Origin: Luscinia megarhynchos
Taxonomy: Eukaryota; Chordata; Aves; Passeriformes; Turdidae
Length of the DNA: 64,000 nt
Assembly: GCA_034336665.1 (NCBI GenBank)
Contig: CM067584.1
Location: 4,320,699-4,384,698, forward strand
Direction: 5' to 3'
Shown here: positions 1 through 11,030 of the stretch, piece after piece
How the letters are laid out: each line of letters begins with the position of its first letter
Position numbering within the stretch: position 1 is the stretch's first letter
The notes under the pieces: generated by a model
What the model was told of the DNA's origin: nothing
Database searches by the model: none
What the model saw: only the letters and a program-made list of their open reading frames with translations
Position numbers and translations under genes: made by a program

Positions 1-70
1 CTGGGGAAGATCTGCTTTAATTAACCCTAATTATGCAGAAAGGAGAAGATGATGGTGCGGCTGGATAAAA

Positions 71-331
71 TCACAAAATCCTGGAATGGTTTGGGCTGGA
101 AAGGACCCCAAAGCCCATCCAGTGCCAGGGACACCTCCCACAGGTATTCCAGCCTTCTCCAGCCTGGTCCTGGACACTGCCAAGGATCCAGGGCAGCCAC
201 AGCTGCTTTGGGAATTCCATCCCAGCCCTCACCCTCACAGGGAACAATTCCTTCCTTATACCCAGTCTGTACTCTCAGTTTGAAACTGGCTCCTTGCCTG
301 TCACTTTGTGTCCTTTTCTAAATTCCCTCCA
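71..331 (-). mobile_element. CR1 LINE 3'-end fragment
   Basis: The + strand reads as the reverse complement of a CR1 3' end: 'tggaatggtttgggctggaa', then the 'gggacacctcccac' block, 'gatccagggcagccacagctgc', 'aattccttcctta', and finally a 'cagtttgaaactggctccttgcctgtcact' block. That order matches the avian CR1 terminal region read backwards, so the element lies on the minus strand with its 3' end at the left. It is 5'-truncated, as most CR1 copies are, and carries no open reading frame. The match is from memory of the family, not from an alignment. Confidence 0.85.
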
Positions 332-593
332 AGAGTTAATCACTGGGGAAAGTTTTTTCTCCCAGAATATTGCTTTGGATCCTCCCATCAGGCACCTCTC
401 TGATTGCAGGGTTACTTCAGACTCAGGGGAGTTTCTCCTCCTGTTTGTAAGCCCAAAATGCAGCAGCACCAGCTCCTGAAGTGCCTGTGTGAGCCAGGAG
501 GGATGCTGCCATCCCAGAATGACAAACAGGACTTTACCAATGATAGCATTTTGCTTCTGTTTGTCAGAGCCAGTGAGATTTTCTCCCTCCAAG

Positions 594-688
594 GTGTGGC
601 ATTAATCCCAGAGGTGCTGGGTGAGGTTCTGCCCGAGGAGCACGACTGCGTCACCGAAGATGAAAAAAGAAAAATTCTATCATATTAA
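594..688 (+). other. Candidate terminal exon (unidentified)
   Basis: A pyrimidine-rich stretch ending 'ccaag' precedes an open segment of about 30 codons that stops at TAA (686-688). Its translation contains PEVLGEVLPEEHDCVTEDEK, and it holds several CpGs (around 630-656) in an otherwise CpG-poor region. Codon use looks plausible. I do not recognise the protein. The reading frame stays open upstream to about 404, but that part does not look coding. No AATAAA follows within 100 bp. It could be a real last exon, an old processed fragment or chance. No partner exon is identifiable in the window. Confidence 0.2.
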
Positions 689-771
689 AGGTTATATTAA
701 TTTTATTTTGCAGTCTGGGTTTGTGTCTTTGGGTAAAAGGATCAAGACAAACTAATTAATACTTCTGTTCT

Positions 772-1357
772 TGTGGGGGTTGTTTGTTGGACGGTCGCTG
801 GACAGGCTCAGGAGCTCACTATTTTCTGTTCTTCAGGTTTGTATTTTATTATAAGGCGTGGGTGTAAGAGAGAGTGTAGAGCATGGAGAGTGATAAGAGC
901 AAGGGGGTAAGAGAGAGCTTGGAGAGAGGTTAGAGATCAGAGGTAAGAGAAGGCAAGAGATAAGAGAGGGCAAGAGCTAAGAGAGAGATTTCCCATTTCC
1001 AATACAATAAGTATTCTTCTATGATGAATATTCTAATTCCCAATAACCAATCTAATACAATATACTAATTTCCTAATATTTGCATGTAACCTATAGGAAT
1101 CATAAATTACCATGTTTTATGGCTTTCTTATCTGGAACCCTTATCTTCAGACCTTTCCTGCCAGGCTTGGGGCAGGATGTCTGTTGGTTCTTTGGTATTT
1201 GTGGCATTTGGTATCATCTAAACAAAGGAAGAGGCCTCAAACCTTAACATAACTATTTTCAGCATCTATGTCAAACACTGCCAACATCTCTATTTCATCT
1301 ATTGTTTCAGAACTACTTGCTAGGCACTCATAAAATTTTGCTATTCCCTCCCCAACA
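772..1357 (-). mobile_element. Solo LTR, ERVK-like family A
   Basis: The element begins TGTGGGGG and ends CCCAACA on the + strand, and both ends are flanked by the 6-bp direct repeat TGTTCT (766-771 and 1358-1363). A 6-bp duplication is typical of class II (ERVK-like) avian retroviruses. The body shares the 'gaatattctaatt' block and a long purine-rich tract (about 868-990, the complement of the pyrimidine tract in the other copies) with the LTRs at 13315 and 62673, so the orientation is minus. No internal retroviral sequence is present. This is a solo LTR left by recombination between the two LTRs. Confidence 0.85.
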
Positions 1358-1363
1358 TGTTCT

Positions 1364-2180
1364 AGATAGCTGAGTCCCTGGAGAGGGTTTGCAGGCCCTG
1401 GTAAAGTCCAGGAGAAGTCAGATCTGAAAATATTCCAGTGTCAATCCTGTTGATGGTGAGCAAGGCAGAAGGCAAAGTGAGAACGAGCCATAAATGATTT
1501 CTTACATGTTGTGCCTTAAGGCAAAGTCACACTGCCTGTGGCGAGCCTCAGACCTTCAACCCCTCTAATTTCCAGCGTCTTTCCCAGGAGGAGACTCCAC
1601 ATTAGAACCATTCCTAGCAAGAGGCACGCCGCCTTCATCTGCTGCATCCCTCTGCTTCCAGCTATTCCATAGTTTATCATTTTCTGGGAATCTGTTTTGG
1701 CATCGTTCTGCCGTGTTCCCCTTTCCTTTGGTTTCCCTGACCAGCATGGGGTGTTTGTTCTGCCGCCTTCACTAATTATCCAACAGGAGAGGGGCTGGGG
1801 ATGGCATCCAGAGCCTTCTCCTCAGCATGGGAAAGGGCAGAGCAATGCACAGAAGGGAGCAAAGAGATAATGAGCGAGTCCATGACCTTTCCGAGGTCTC
1901 ACCCCCAGCTCCTCATGCATTATTTCAGTCCCTGTGCAATTAGCTCCTGTTAATTACTGTGGGCAAACCTTGCCAAGGAGATCTGGCAGAAACGAGGGGA
2001 CAAATGACAACTTTGGAAAAAGATGTGGCTGAATTCTGCTCATGTACCATTATTTGTATTGAGGGCTTTATTGTGCAGACATTGGTGTATAACATAGGCA
2101 CATCTCATTTCGAGGAAGGGGGAGCAATCTCAGATTTTTTATGCAATATTTATTGTCACACACTCTGAGAAAAAATCCCC
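1364..2180. other. Unique intergenic sequence
   Basis: Single-copy sequence with no recognisable gene, RNA or transposon. Short open frames on both strands show no coding character. Confidence 0.5.
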
Positions 2181-2335
2181 CATCCCATCCCATCCCATCC
2201 CATCCCATCCCATCCCATCCCATCCCATCCCATCCCATCCCATCCCATCCCATCCCATCCCATCCCATCCCATCCCATCCCATCCCATCCCATCCCATCC
2301 CATCCCATCCCATCCCATCCCATCCCATCCCATCC
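2181..2335. repeat. (CATCC)n microsatellite, about 31 copies
   Basis: An essentially perfect pentanucleotide array, CATCC on + and GGATG on -. It gives shadow open frames of GMGWD repeats on the minus strand and HPIPS repeats on the plus strand. These are artefacts of a 5-bp unit without stop codons. Confidence 0.97.
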
Positions 2336-3167
2336 CACTGTTTTGAGATTTGGGAATGAAAATACACAATGAGTGCCAGGAACTTTTTAAATGCAACTGA
2401 GCCACAGAAAATCATTCTGCAGTGGAAAGAGTCTCCTTCAAGCACAGCAGTATCCAAATAATCCATCTCATGTGCATCACCAACCATTGTGGCTGTGAGT
2501 CTCTGAGGCTGAGAGGAGTTGAGGTCTCTGAGCACGAAAAAACAGGTGATGACTCCAAAAATGAAAACAGCTTGGTAAGAGCATAGCAATGAAAATCAAG
2601 TGGAAGAAAGGCAGCTGGTGCTGGACAGTGAATTAAAAGCCTGAGTTTTAATTTTGGTGTCCAGTTGTTTCTGCTGTGGAATTTTAATTTCTTTATATTT
2701 CTAGCCTCATGCTTTCTTTGTTTAGCTGGTAAAGAAAGCTTGGCTCTGGGTTTTACACAGCAATTGCATTTATTCTGTGGTTACCTTTTTATCTGGTTCT
2801 CTAGTTACCACAGCAACGGTAAAATGGCTTGGTTATAATATGAAAATTTTCTATACAGAAACAAATCTGATAAAATGTCATGAACTGTCTGGAAGAAATA
2901 TGTGTGTTTCAATAAAAATCATTGTGTGTTTCTGGGGCTACTGTAGCAGTGCATTAACAATTCTATAACTAAGGCCTCGTTGATATCTCCACTCTAAATC
3001 TGCCAGAGTTAGTCGTGGAACCAGCTTAAAGTGCTGCAGTGCCAGCTCTCAACTGGGGAATGATTAAAAATGGCTCTAAAACCCAAACTGGATCTATTAA
3101 ATGAGAAAAGCAGCCACTCCTGTTGGTTATTCCCCCAATAGATGTGATTCCTGCTGCCAGAGGGGCA
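2336..3167. other. Unique intergenic sequence
   Basis: AT-rich single-copy sequence. I see no gene, RNA or clear repeat. Confidence 0.5.
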
Positions 3168-3385
3168 GGATTGGATGGGAAATTAGGGGTAAATTTATCC
3201 TTGTGAGGGATTGGGAGGGGTTGGGATGGAATTCTGTGGCTGCCCCTGGATCACTGGAAGTGTGCAAGGCTGGGCTGGGTGGGATTTGGAGCCACCTGGG
3301 ATAGTCAAAACTGTCCCTGCCCATGGCAGGAGCTGCCAGTGGATGGGATTTAAAGTCTCTTCCAACTCAAATTGTTCTGGGATTT
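3168..3385 (+). mobile_element. CR1 LINE 3'-end fragment
   Basis: Forward CR1 terminal sequence: 'aaattaggggtaaatttatc', 'tgtgaggga', 'ctggatcactggaagtgtgcaaggctgg', 'gtccctgcccatggcagg', then 'cttccaactcaaattgttctggga' at the 3' end. It is 5'-truncated and diverged. The match is to the family as remembered. Confidence 0.85.
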
Positions 3386-3671
3386 TGGATTTTCTGTAGA
3401 GACACCTGTGGGGACTGATGCTAAAATGAAGCTTTGAGAAGGATATTTGTTAATTCACCTTTCAGAAGCACAGACAGTAGGAGGTAAATCAGATTATTAT
3501 TAGTAAGATTTGCCACTCTGGAGCAGGACAAGGGGCTCCCTTGTTCCAGCACCTTCCTGCACATAAAACCCATCAGTGACTGCCCCTGCTGCCTGTCCAG
3601 CTCCCAGCTCACTGCCTGATCCTCCAGAGGCTTTCCACATGTTTATCCTGTGAATACTCAACTGGGAAGAG
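3386..3671. other. Unique sequence left of the 3.7 kb ERV
   Basis: No recognisable feature. If the left target duplication at 3672 is real, this is host flank rather than retroviral interior. Confidence 0.4.
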
Positions 3672-3677
3672 CATCAG

Positions 3678-3738
3678 TGTCTCTGTCTGGGGGTCTGCAC
3701 CCACCTTTGTAGGCTGCAGCCCACCCAGGGACGCCAAA
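3678..3738 (-). other. Retroviral primer-binding site and leader remnant (tRNA-Asn)
   Basis: Next to the LTR end, positions 3718-3736 read AGCCCACCCAGGGACGCCA on the + strand. This equals the 3' end of vertebrate tRNA-Asn(GTT) including the CCA tail. On the minus strand it forms the primer-binding site TGGCGTCCCTGGGTGGGC, two bases after the LTR terminal CA, as in a retrovirus 5' end. The remaining 40 bp would be leader sequence. The block is bounded on the left by CATCAG (3672-3677), identical to the six bases right of the LTR (4375-4380). Confidence 0.7.
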
Positions 3739-4374
3739 TGTCACTGTTGGGGGGGTCTTCTTAGCCTGAGATCACCTCAGGAGGACACGCAGGTGGTTTA
3801 AACCCTGTTCTTTCTCAAAGCTGCTGATGAGAGATTGCAGGAGGCTGTTTCAGAGGCTCCAGGGATTGTTGATTGTTCCTTGTCTCAGGAACTCTCTGCC
3901 CGGCTCACAGCGTCTGCCCAGCACCCAGGATGGAATCTGCCTGCTGAGGGCAGGGCTGATCTCACACAGTCTGAATTACCTGCTGAATGTTTGTAACAAC
4001 TTTCCAATACAATACAGTCTTGTTAAACAGTCCAGCTCTGACCCCATCCAATCTAAAGTGCCAGCATGTCACCAGCACGGATGGCACGGAGAAGGAGGAG
4101 GAAGAGGGATCCACACCCCAAATTCTCCATCTTGGCCACGTGTCCCTTATCACAAACATCCCCAAAAGTCTATTTATCTACGTTCTAACAACCTAATTTA
4201 CACTTTACTGAATTTTGGTGGCTTGTTTCCATTCCCTCTGTGTTGGTAATTTCCCCCAGGAGTTTGAATTCAGCACCTGAGACACCAGGGTCTCACTCAG
4301 GGGTCTTTGAGACTCCTCACCAGGGGGGTTTGAGACCCCCCAAGGAGGCCAGAGGACTGCTCTGGACTCCCACA
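3739..4374 (-). mobile_element. 5' LTR of ERVK-like family B
   Basis: On the minus strand the LTR starts TGTGGGAGTCC and ends CAGTGACA, followed directly by a tRNA-Asn primer-binding site, so this is a 5' LTR. It shares the order of blocks 'ccatcttggccacgtgtccc', 'ttctaacaacctaattta' and 'tctttgagactc' with the LTRs at 57283 (same strand) and 59437 (opposite strand). No 3' LTR or gag-pol-env region is present to the left, so the provirus is internally deleted. The open frames in this interval are not genes. Confidence 0.8.
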
Positions 4375-4380
4375 CATCAG

Positions 4381-5034
4381 TGCTGTTATTTCTGTAGCAC
4401 AGAGGAGATGTGGGTGAATAGCTGCAGATTTTCCTTTTTATCTCCAAATGATTGCTTCACCCTGTGAATACAGAGAGGCTCTATACCTTTTAGTCCCCTC
4501 CAGCCATGCCCTTCTCAAAGGCAGTCATGCACAATGGCCTTTTTGTAGCTCCACTGTGGGCAGGAAGGGGAGGAGGGTTGAGGTTATTCTGCCACGGAGG
4601 TGTCACTGCTCAGAGTATTTTACTGGGCTGGGAAGTTGCTGAGTTGCTCTGCCACGTCTTCCCATGGGCTCATTCAAAGCTCTGCCATAAATACAGGTTT
4701 CCTTCCATCCAAAGGTGAGAGCTGGGGAATGGAATGAAATTAAACACCTGCCTGCTGAGAGCCACGACAGAGAAATGAAAAGATGCCCTGGCTTTAGGGG
4801 CTCCTCATGGGCCCACATCTGACATGCCTGGGGGCCAATGACACCAAAACAAATATTCCATTCTGTTATCCCACATTTCCAACCAAGATCCCCAACACCA
4901 GTGCAATCACTGGATAGTGGGGTGTGTTGGGATGGCTTTTATAAAGCTGCTGGTTGGGAAAGGCAGTTTTATAACAACAATCTGCTGTTTAGTGAGAATC
5001 TTCTTTTTTTTTTTTTGCAAGGAAGGAGAGGGCC
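4381..5034. other. Unique intergenic sequence
   Basis: Nothing recognisable apart from a poly-T run of about 14 bases near 5003-5016 that borders the following CR1 fragment. Confidence 0.45.
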
Positions 5035-5145
5035 AGAGCAGCTGTGGCTGCCCCATCCCTGGAAGTGCCCAAGGCCAGGCTGGAGCACCCTGGGACCATT
5101 GAAGGTCCCTGCCCATGGCACTGGTTGGACTGAAAATCTTTTTTT
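5035..5145 (+). mobile_element. CR1 LINE 3' fragment
   Basis: Contains 'cagctgtggctgccccatcc', 'ctggaagtgcccaaggccagg', 'ggagcaccctgggaccattg' and 'gtccctgcccatggcactgg', the standard order of the avian CR1 3' region on the plus strand. Both ends are truncated or diverged. Confidence 0.8.
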
Positions 5146-7410
5146 CCTTCTCCAGAGACTCTGATCCTCATTCAGAGCCTCTCTGAAGGCAAGGACTGGG
5201 GCAGACTTGTCCCTGGTGTTTTACACCAAGAGGAGCAGAAAAGGTGGTTCTGAAACAGCCAGACTTGGACAGAACCACTGCTCAAACCTGCCTTTACTGC
5301 ATTTTTAATGTGCCCTCATTATGGCTGGAGCTGGTGGAAAAAGAAAAGTAAAACAACTTCTAAATGGTAATTGCATCTCCCAGAGCTTGTGGAAAGGCCA
5401 CCTCATTCATTAATTTCCAGATCAAACTCCATTTCTAACTCCACCCTGTGTTCACAGAGACTGGGATTCACATGGAATTTTCCAACATTTCCATTTTTTC
5501 CTGAGTGCCTCAGTGACAACTTTGTACCCAGGATATGCAGGGCAGTGGAGACTTCAAACATTACCAAGGATATATTTATCCTGTATATCTCTATCCTAGA
5601 AATGTATTTATTTAATAGCAGCATTTGTCTCTCTTAGCCCATTAAGCCCTTATTAAAAAAAAAAAACCAAAAAAAAAACCCAAAAAAACCCCAAACTGTA
5701 TTCTTTTACCACTCTGGGGAGAAATAAACTCTCTTCCAACATTTACTTTTTTTTACAAGGCAGAGCTGTTTTCCCAGCAGGTCCATTTCTGAGGTGCATC
5801 TATAATAAAATAGGGAGGCACTTTTAAACTCTGTGAATTGAAAATTCAAGTGTTTAATTATTTCACTCTATGGCCTAATTATAGATATTTGTGGTCCTGC
5901 TCATGGCACAGCAGGATTTTGTTTATTAAAAGCAGCTCCATCTTGGAGAAACTCCATTTATTTCCTCAGAGGATATTTCCAAACACAAATGCATGTAATA
6001 ACTAAATGTGATATAATACAAATGTTTCGAGGTAAATAGCTTGTTTTTTAAAATGTCATCAAAGCTTTTGTTACATCAAAAAATCCTCCAGAGTTTTAAT
6101 TTCTTTATATAAATTGTAATCCATATAAAGCAGTGTGAAGCACATTCCCACCTTGGCTTTCCTTCTCTGCCATTGTCTCTCTTAAATGAAAATTTCTTTC
6201 CTGATAAATTATAGATTTCTGATCACTCACATATTGCTCACATGTTTATAGCCCTTTTTATTATGATTATTAAAAAAAAATTTTTTTGTCTTCACAATCA
6301 CCATGGCTCAAATGCAATGTCCTCTTTCCTGGGAAGGAAAAACAAATAAGATGTTTGGTGACATATTCTAATTCAAAGGAAAATATTCAAACAAGTTAAA
6401 ACAATTTAAATATCACTGCTGATTCTATGTTGATTTCAATCATTAGTGGGTTTAAGACTGATTTAATTATGTTGAAGAGCAGATTCTTTCAAGAACCAAA
6501 CATGTACAGTGAATGGGCCAGAATCTGCAAAGGAAAAGAAACAGTTGATTAATTTAGATTTGTGTTGGTGGCATTTCAGTCCAAAAAATTTAATTTCTAC
6601 AAATCAATTTATGCTTTTAATCATCCAGTCTCTTCTTAGGATTCAGTTTCATTCAAACCATGGCAGTGTTGGATTCCTGGGTACCAGGGTTGGTAGTGGC
6701 AATAAAATCAATGTTATCTCGTCCAGCACCCTGAAAGGTTGGGATGTTTATTGTTTGTTACTCAGATTTTTAATTTATCCAGCTCTCCTACACTCTTGAT
6801 TCCCATTCCCTTTCATTTCTGTGCCTCTCTCAGCACTGAAATTCCCCAGAATTTCTCTTTACAAGCCCTGTGACCAAAATTTTCATTTTTATTTTCCCAT
6901 ATCCTCTGCTCCCTCCCACTTTTTCTCTTGGAAGCACTCACATCTTCCCTGCCATGAAACCTGGCCACAACTGATCAGAAAATGCTCTTTCTGTCTTTTA
7001 TTTTGGGTCAATTAGTTAATTTTCCCCTAGCTCATCACTAGAGTGAGCTACAAATCAGAAATATTTTTAAAAATCCTGCTAAGACACTTTGTTAAATCTG
7101 CACCTTGAGTCCCCTCCAAGGGCTGAGGGAAGGTTTGGGACAAGCAGCTGCTGTGAAGAATTTGGAATGCTCAGATCTTGCTTTTCATGGCAAGAAAAAA
7201 AGAGCTCCTGACCCCCTGTCTCCAGGCAGTTGTGGCTCTAATGATGCTCTTAATTGCCTTTCAATATATTGATTTCCCTTCCTCTGCAATCACTCCTGCC
7301 TGCTGCTCCAGAGGGTTGGATCCAAACTGATCCATCCCTTCATGGAATGATGAAAACCTGCTGTCTTGCTTTAATTTAGATTTTTCAATTTTAATATATT
7401 TAATTTCTGT
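5146..7410. other. Unique AT-rich intergenic sequence
   Basis: Single-copy sequence with a low-complexity A/C tract at about 5653-5694. I see no gene or identifiable transposon. The many short open frames are unsupported. Confidence 0.5.
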
Positions 7411-7640
7411 TGTGAGATGGGTTAGGAGCAAAAACAAGGTAGGCGTAAAACTTAAAAGGGTGTGAAGAAGAAATTTATTAACAACAGAGAGAAAATAAGA
7501 AATTTGAAATAAGATTTTCAGATTACACTTTCTTCCCCTCCTTCTTCTATATTTCTTAACAACAACATACAGAGACACTTTAGTCAATTTTTACTTAAAT
7601 AATTATTTTCGTTCACTTTAGAGAGAGGAATTTTTTCTTG
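7411..7640 (-). mobile_element. Possible LTR remnant, unclassified
   Basis: Read on the minus strand this has an LTR-like 3' half: AATAAA in 'ttgttaataaatttcttctt', then a pyrimidine-rich stretch, ending 'ctaacccatctcaca' (terminal CA at 7411). I found no target duplication and cannot set the other end. It may instead be ordinary AT-rich sequence. Confidence 0.3.
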
Positions 7641-9296
7641 TTTTGGCTACAGGGATTTTTTAATAAGAGAAAAATAAAGTTTCCTTGTGTCTTCACTTCC
7701 ACAATCTGCATTCGCCTGAGAAAATTTGCAAATCATGAAACTCTTTTTATTTTCACAGCCTTTTCAGAGCTGTGTTTGTGGGCCATGTTAAACTCATTAG
7801 TGCCAGCAACTCATAAAAAAGTTCTCATAAAGAAAACCCCTGACCCAGTCCAGTGACAGGGACACCACTGAGCACAGGCTCCCCTGGGCTGGCAAAGACA
7901 AAGCAGCAATATTGGCAATTAAATTGATGAGTTGGTAAAGATTAAAAGCCACATTATTATGATGTTTCTTATTCTTACTGTCCAAATAAGAGAGATTTTT
8001 TTTTTCCATTTCTTGCCTGGGAGTGGAGCTCAGCAGAACTGACTTGTCAAAAATGAGTGGAAATTGGGAAGAGCACCCTGAGCCAGGCTCTGCAAAGAAG
8101 TTTTGAATTCAATTTTTTTTGTTTGTGAGAGAACCACTGTGTGAGCTTGGAAAAGCCATTTCTTTCATTGCATCCCTTGCTCTAAAATTAAGTTGATTCT
8201 ATTTTTCCAGAGCAGATAAGCTGCAAATCCAGTTTAAGTATCTTGTATTTTCCCCATGTTTTCAAATTACTCTGATAATAGTGATTGCATTTGGTTAACA
8301 AATATTCTCCCCCCTCCTTGGCAGCAGCCTGCATACAAAACTTGGGCTTTGCCTTGAACAGAAGATGCAGCCCTGGAAATCCTGGCAGCAGGGAAGGTCT
8401 TCAGCAAAGTGTCTTCAGCATGAATAAAAATAAGTGTGGGACTATGCCTGGAATCTTAATTAAATCAAATCATCTTGTAGTTTGCCTTTTCTTTATGCAG
8501 CCTGTATTTAAGATTGATACATGTTTGGGTAGCATGAACCCAATTATTGCATTTTAGAAACAACAATGATCACTTTCTCTCTTTTGAGGGGATTTTTCCC
8601 CTCACCAGGGTGTAAGCTCTGCTGAAGAGCCCAGCACAGACCAAGGCTGAGCCTTTATCTGCATTTCCTGGTGACAGGCAGGAGAGGCAGAGCTATCACT
8701 CAGGGCAGAGCTGTCACCCTGCTCCCCACAAGGTTGTGCTCTGCTTTGAATTAACATCATTTTCTGCTGGTGCCCAGCACTCTGAGATCCCCCATTATCA
8801 AAGTGATCACTGTAAAGGGCTTTTCCCTCATCCATCACCCTGTCACTGCTCCACTGCCCCTCTTGCCACAGCTCCTTTGGACTTCATTTTGACATTTTAA
8901 AAGAAGCTGCTCCTGTCAAGGCCGTTTTTCTGGGGTGGTTTGATCACCTCTGCAGATATTCTGGGTTCATAGGGATCCACAGCTGCTAACTGAGTTTAAT
9001 TTCTGTAAATTAAGGGGGGGGGTAGATGGTTGAAATGTGTCTCATTTTGGTACTGTGAAGTGCCTTTCACAACTGTTCTAATCTCAAACCCTCCATGTGA
9101 ACAGTGCCATTTAAAAAAAAAAAAATACACAGTGTGTTACACAGAAATGTGTGGAAATGCAAGTTTTGCATAAGCAGCTGTGGATTAACCTAACCAGAAA
9201 TTAAATTTCACTGTTTGTTTTAGAAGGCAAAAGCTTTTCTCTCCCCAAAGCCTGGCCTGCTTGCTCAAGCTGTCCATGGGCTGTTAACACTTGATG
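7641..9296. other. Unique AT-rich intergenic sequence
   Basis: No gene or repeat recognised. Contains short poly-G (about 9014) and poly-A (about 9113) runs. Confidence 0.5.
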
Positions 9297-9400
9297 GAAT
9301 TATGGAATTATAATAATTCAGAGGGAGGGGGTTTTCACTCTCCGTTTCAAAGAGAGGCTCCTGCCTTTCTTAGCAGACACCTGTCCTTCAAACCAGGACA
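9297..9400 (+). mobile_element. 3' end fragment of ERVL-like family C LTR
   Basis: Matches the last 100 bp or so of the LTRs at 14848, 21031 and 32134: 'attataataatt', 'gagggaggggg', 'tttcaaagagaggctcctgc', 'tttcttagcagacacctgtc', ending 'aaaccaggaca'. The 5' part of the LTR is missing. Confidence 0.8.
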
Positions 9401-10814
9401 AAAGTGCTCTGTCCCATCCTGTGTGACAGCTCTGTCACTGCCCAGTGCCCAGGGAAAGTGCAGTGCCTCTGAGTTATCTGGAAAAACTCAGCAGCCAACA
9501 CATTACTTGACAAAATTTCTGTTTTTTCTAGCTCAATAATTACAGGGAGCGGTTCCCAAAATGTACAGACCAAAGGGAGCAGTGTCACAGCCAGAGAATC
9601 TCCTTTTTCCCCATCTCTTGCAGACATCTGCACACCCTTGAGTTTGTAGGGACTGATCCAGGATGAGCTGGTGGCAATGAGAGGATACCCATTGCCTTTA
9701 GGGGCTGCTGGAATAACACCAGAATTACTGAAATTTCCACCAGGGCACTGTTGGCTGCTGGAAGTTGAAAGAATCTTATTTCCACGAGTGTCTGAAATAT
9801 AAATTAGCCAGGCTGTCTGTCATATTCTCAGTATTTTCATTCTGTCATTCCTTTAGTAGCTAAATGGGGCCTGATATTGAAATGGACTCTGGCAGGGCTG
9901 TGTAATGCTCTGCTTTGCCACTGAGGAAATACCTGATGTATTTTTGTATTTTTATTCTCTTGGAAAGCATCATCTTGGGCATTTCAGGCTGTCTGTGTAG
10001 AGCAGGAGTTGTTCCCACAAAATGAGGGGAGCTTTGGCCATCTAGGCTCTGATCCTGGCTGTACTTGGCTAAATCATAAAATCTAAACTGTATCTCTGCC
10101 TGCCAAGTATGTATATTAATAATTCCCTACACAGGAGGAAGATGATAAAACCCTTTATGATTTTAAGGTCCTTGACTGGTAAATGTGCTATTGAAAGGCT
10201 GGATGGAAAATGGAAATACATCAGACATTCCCTGACTTTTTCAAAAACCCCTTTGCAGAATATAACCTACAGCTTAACTCACCATGAAATGTATTATTTA
10301 CTTAAATACTGCACTGCAAGATTGTGTTCCAGCTGAACAGTGTTTCCTACTGCTCCCTATCAGAGGGAACAGGCTTCTGCCACCACTCCATAATTGTTCT
10401 GCTAATGTACCCTTTATTAAACTCCTGCTGTTTTCTTGACTGGTTTATCTACTAAAAATAGTCTGATTAATAAAATGGATGTCAGATGTAGCCATCTTTA
10501 TGTAATTCCCCCATGGAATTAGGCAGTGTTAAACAGTAATTTGATTGGGTTTTTTTCTGTTAGTATTAAGCAATGTCAATTATTCTCTGCAGCAGTGCTG
10601 GTGGACTGGTGGGAGGGTTTGATAAATTCATATTCAGTTCAGGTTGGCAGCCAGGGGAATCCAGGTGTTCCCTGGATCTGTTGTGCCATGGAAACCATGG
10701 AGAAGGTGAGGGTGCCAACAGCCTGGATGAAGGCCTTTCCTTAGATCTGAACTTCACAAAATGGGAAAATAAACATGACTGGGGAGCCCTCATTAAAATC
10801 TCATCTGCATAATG
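9401..10814. other. Unique intergenic sequence
   Basis: Single-copy, AT-rich. No feature recognised. Confidence 0.5.
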
Positions 10815-11030
10815 AGTCACAGAATCAGCAGGTTGGAAGAGACCTTCAAGATCATCAAATCCAGCCCAGCCCAAAACCTCAACTAACCCACGGCACCCAG
10901 TGCCACACCCAGGCTTTGTTTAAACACACCCAGGGATGGTGACTCCACCACCTCCCCAGGCAGAGCATTCCAGTATTTTATCACTCTTTCCTTAAAAAAC
11001 TCTTTCCTAATATCCAACCTGTATTTCAGC
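10815..11030 (-). mobile_element. CR1 LINE 3'-end fragment, different subfamily
   Basis: Begins 'tcacagaatcagcaggttgg', 'aagagaccttcaagatcatc', then 'cagggatggtgactccacca', 'gcagagcattccagtatttt', and ends 'ctttcctaatatccaacctg'. This is the reverse complement of a CR1 3' region, but the wording differs from the other fragments here ('ggtgactccaccacctcccc'), which suggests another CR1 subfamily. Confidence 0.85.

Noticed and set aside
2068..2589. 173-codon minus frame with GMGWD repeats
   Set aside because: Translation of the (CATCC)n microsatellite plus short flanks.
3718..3736. A tRNA-Asn gene
   Set aside because: Only the last 19 bases of the tRNA are present, directly next to an LTR end; no cloverleaf upstream. 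It is a primer-binding site.
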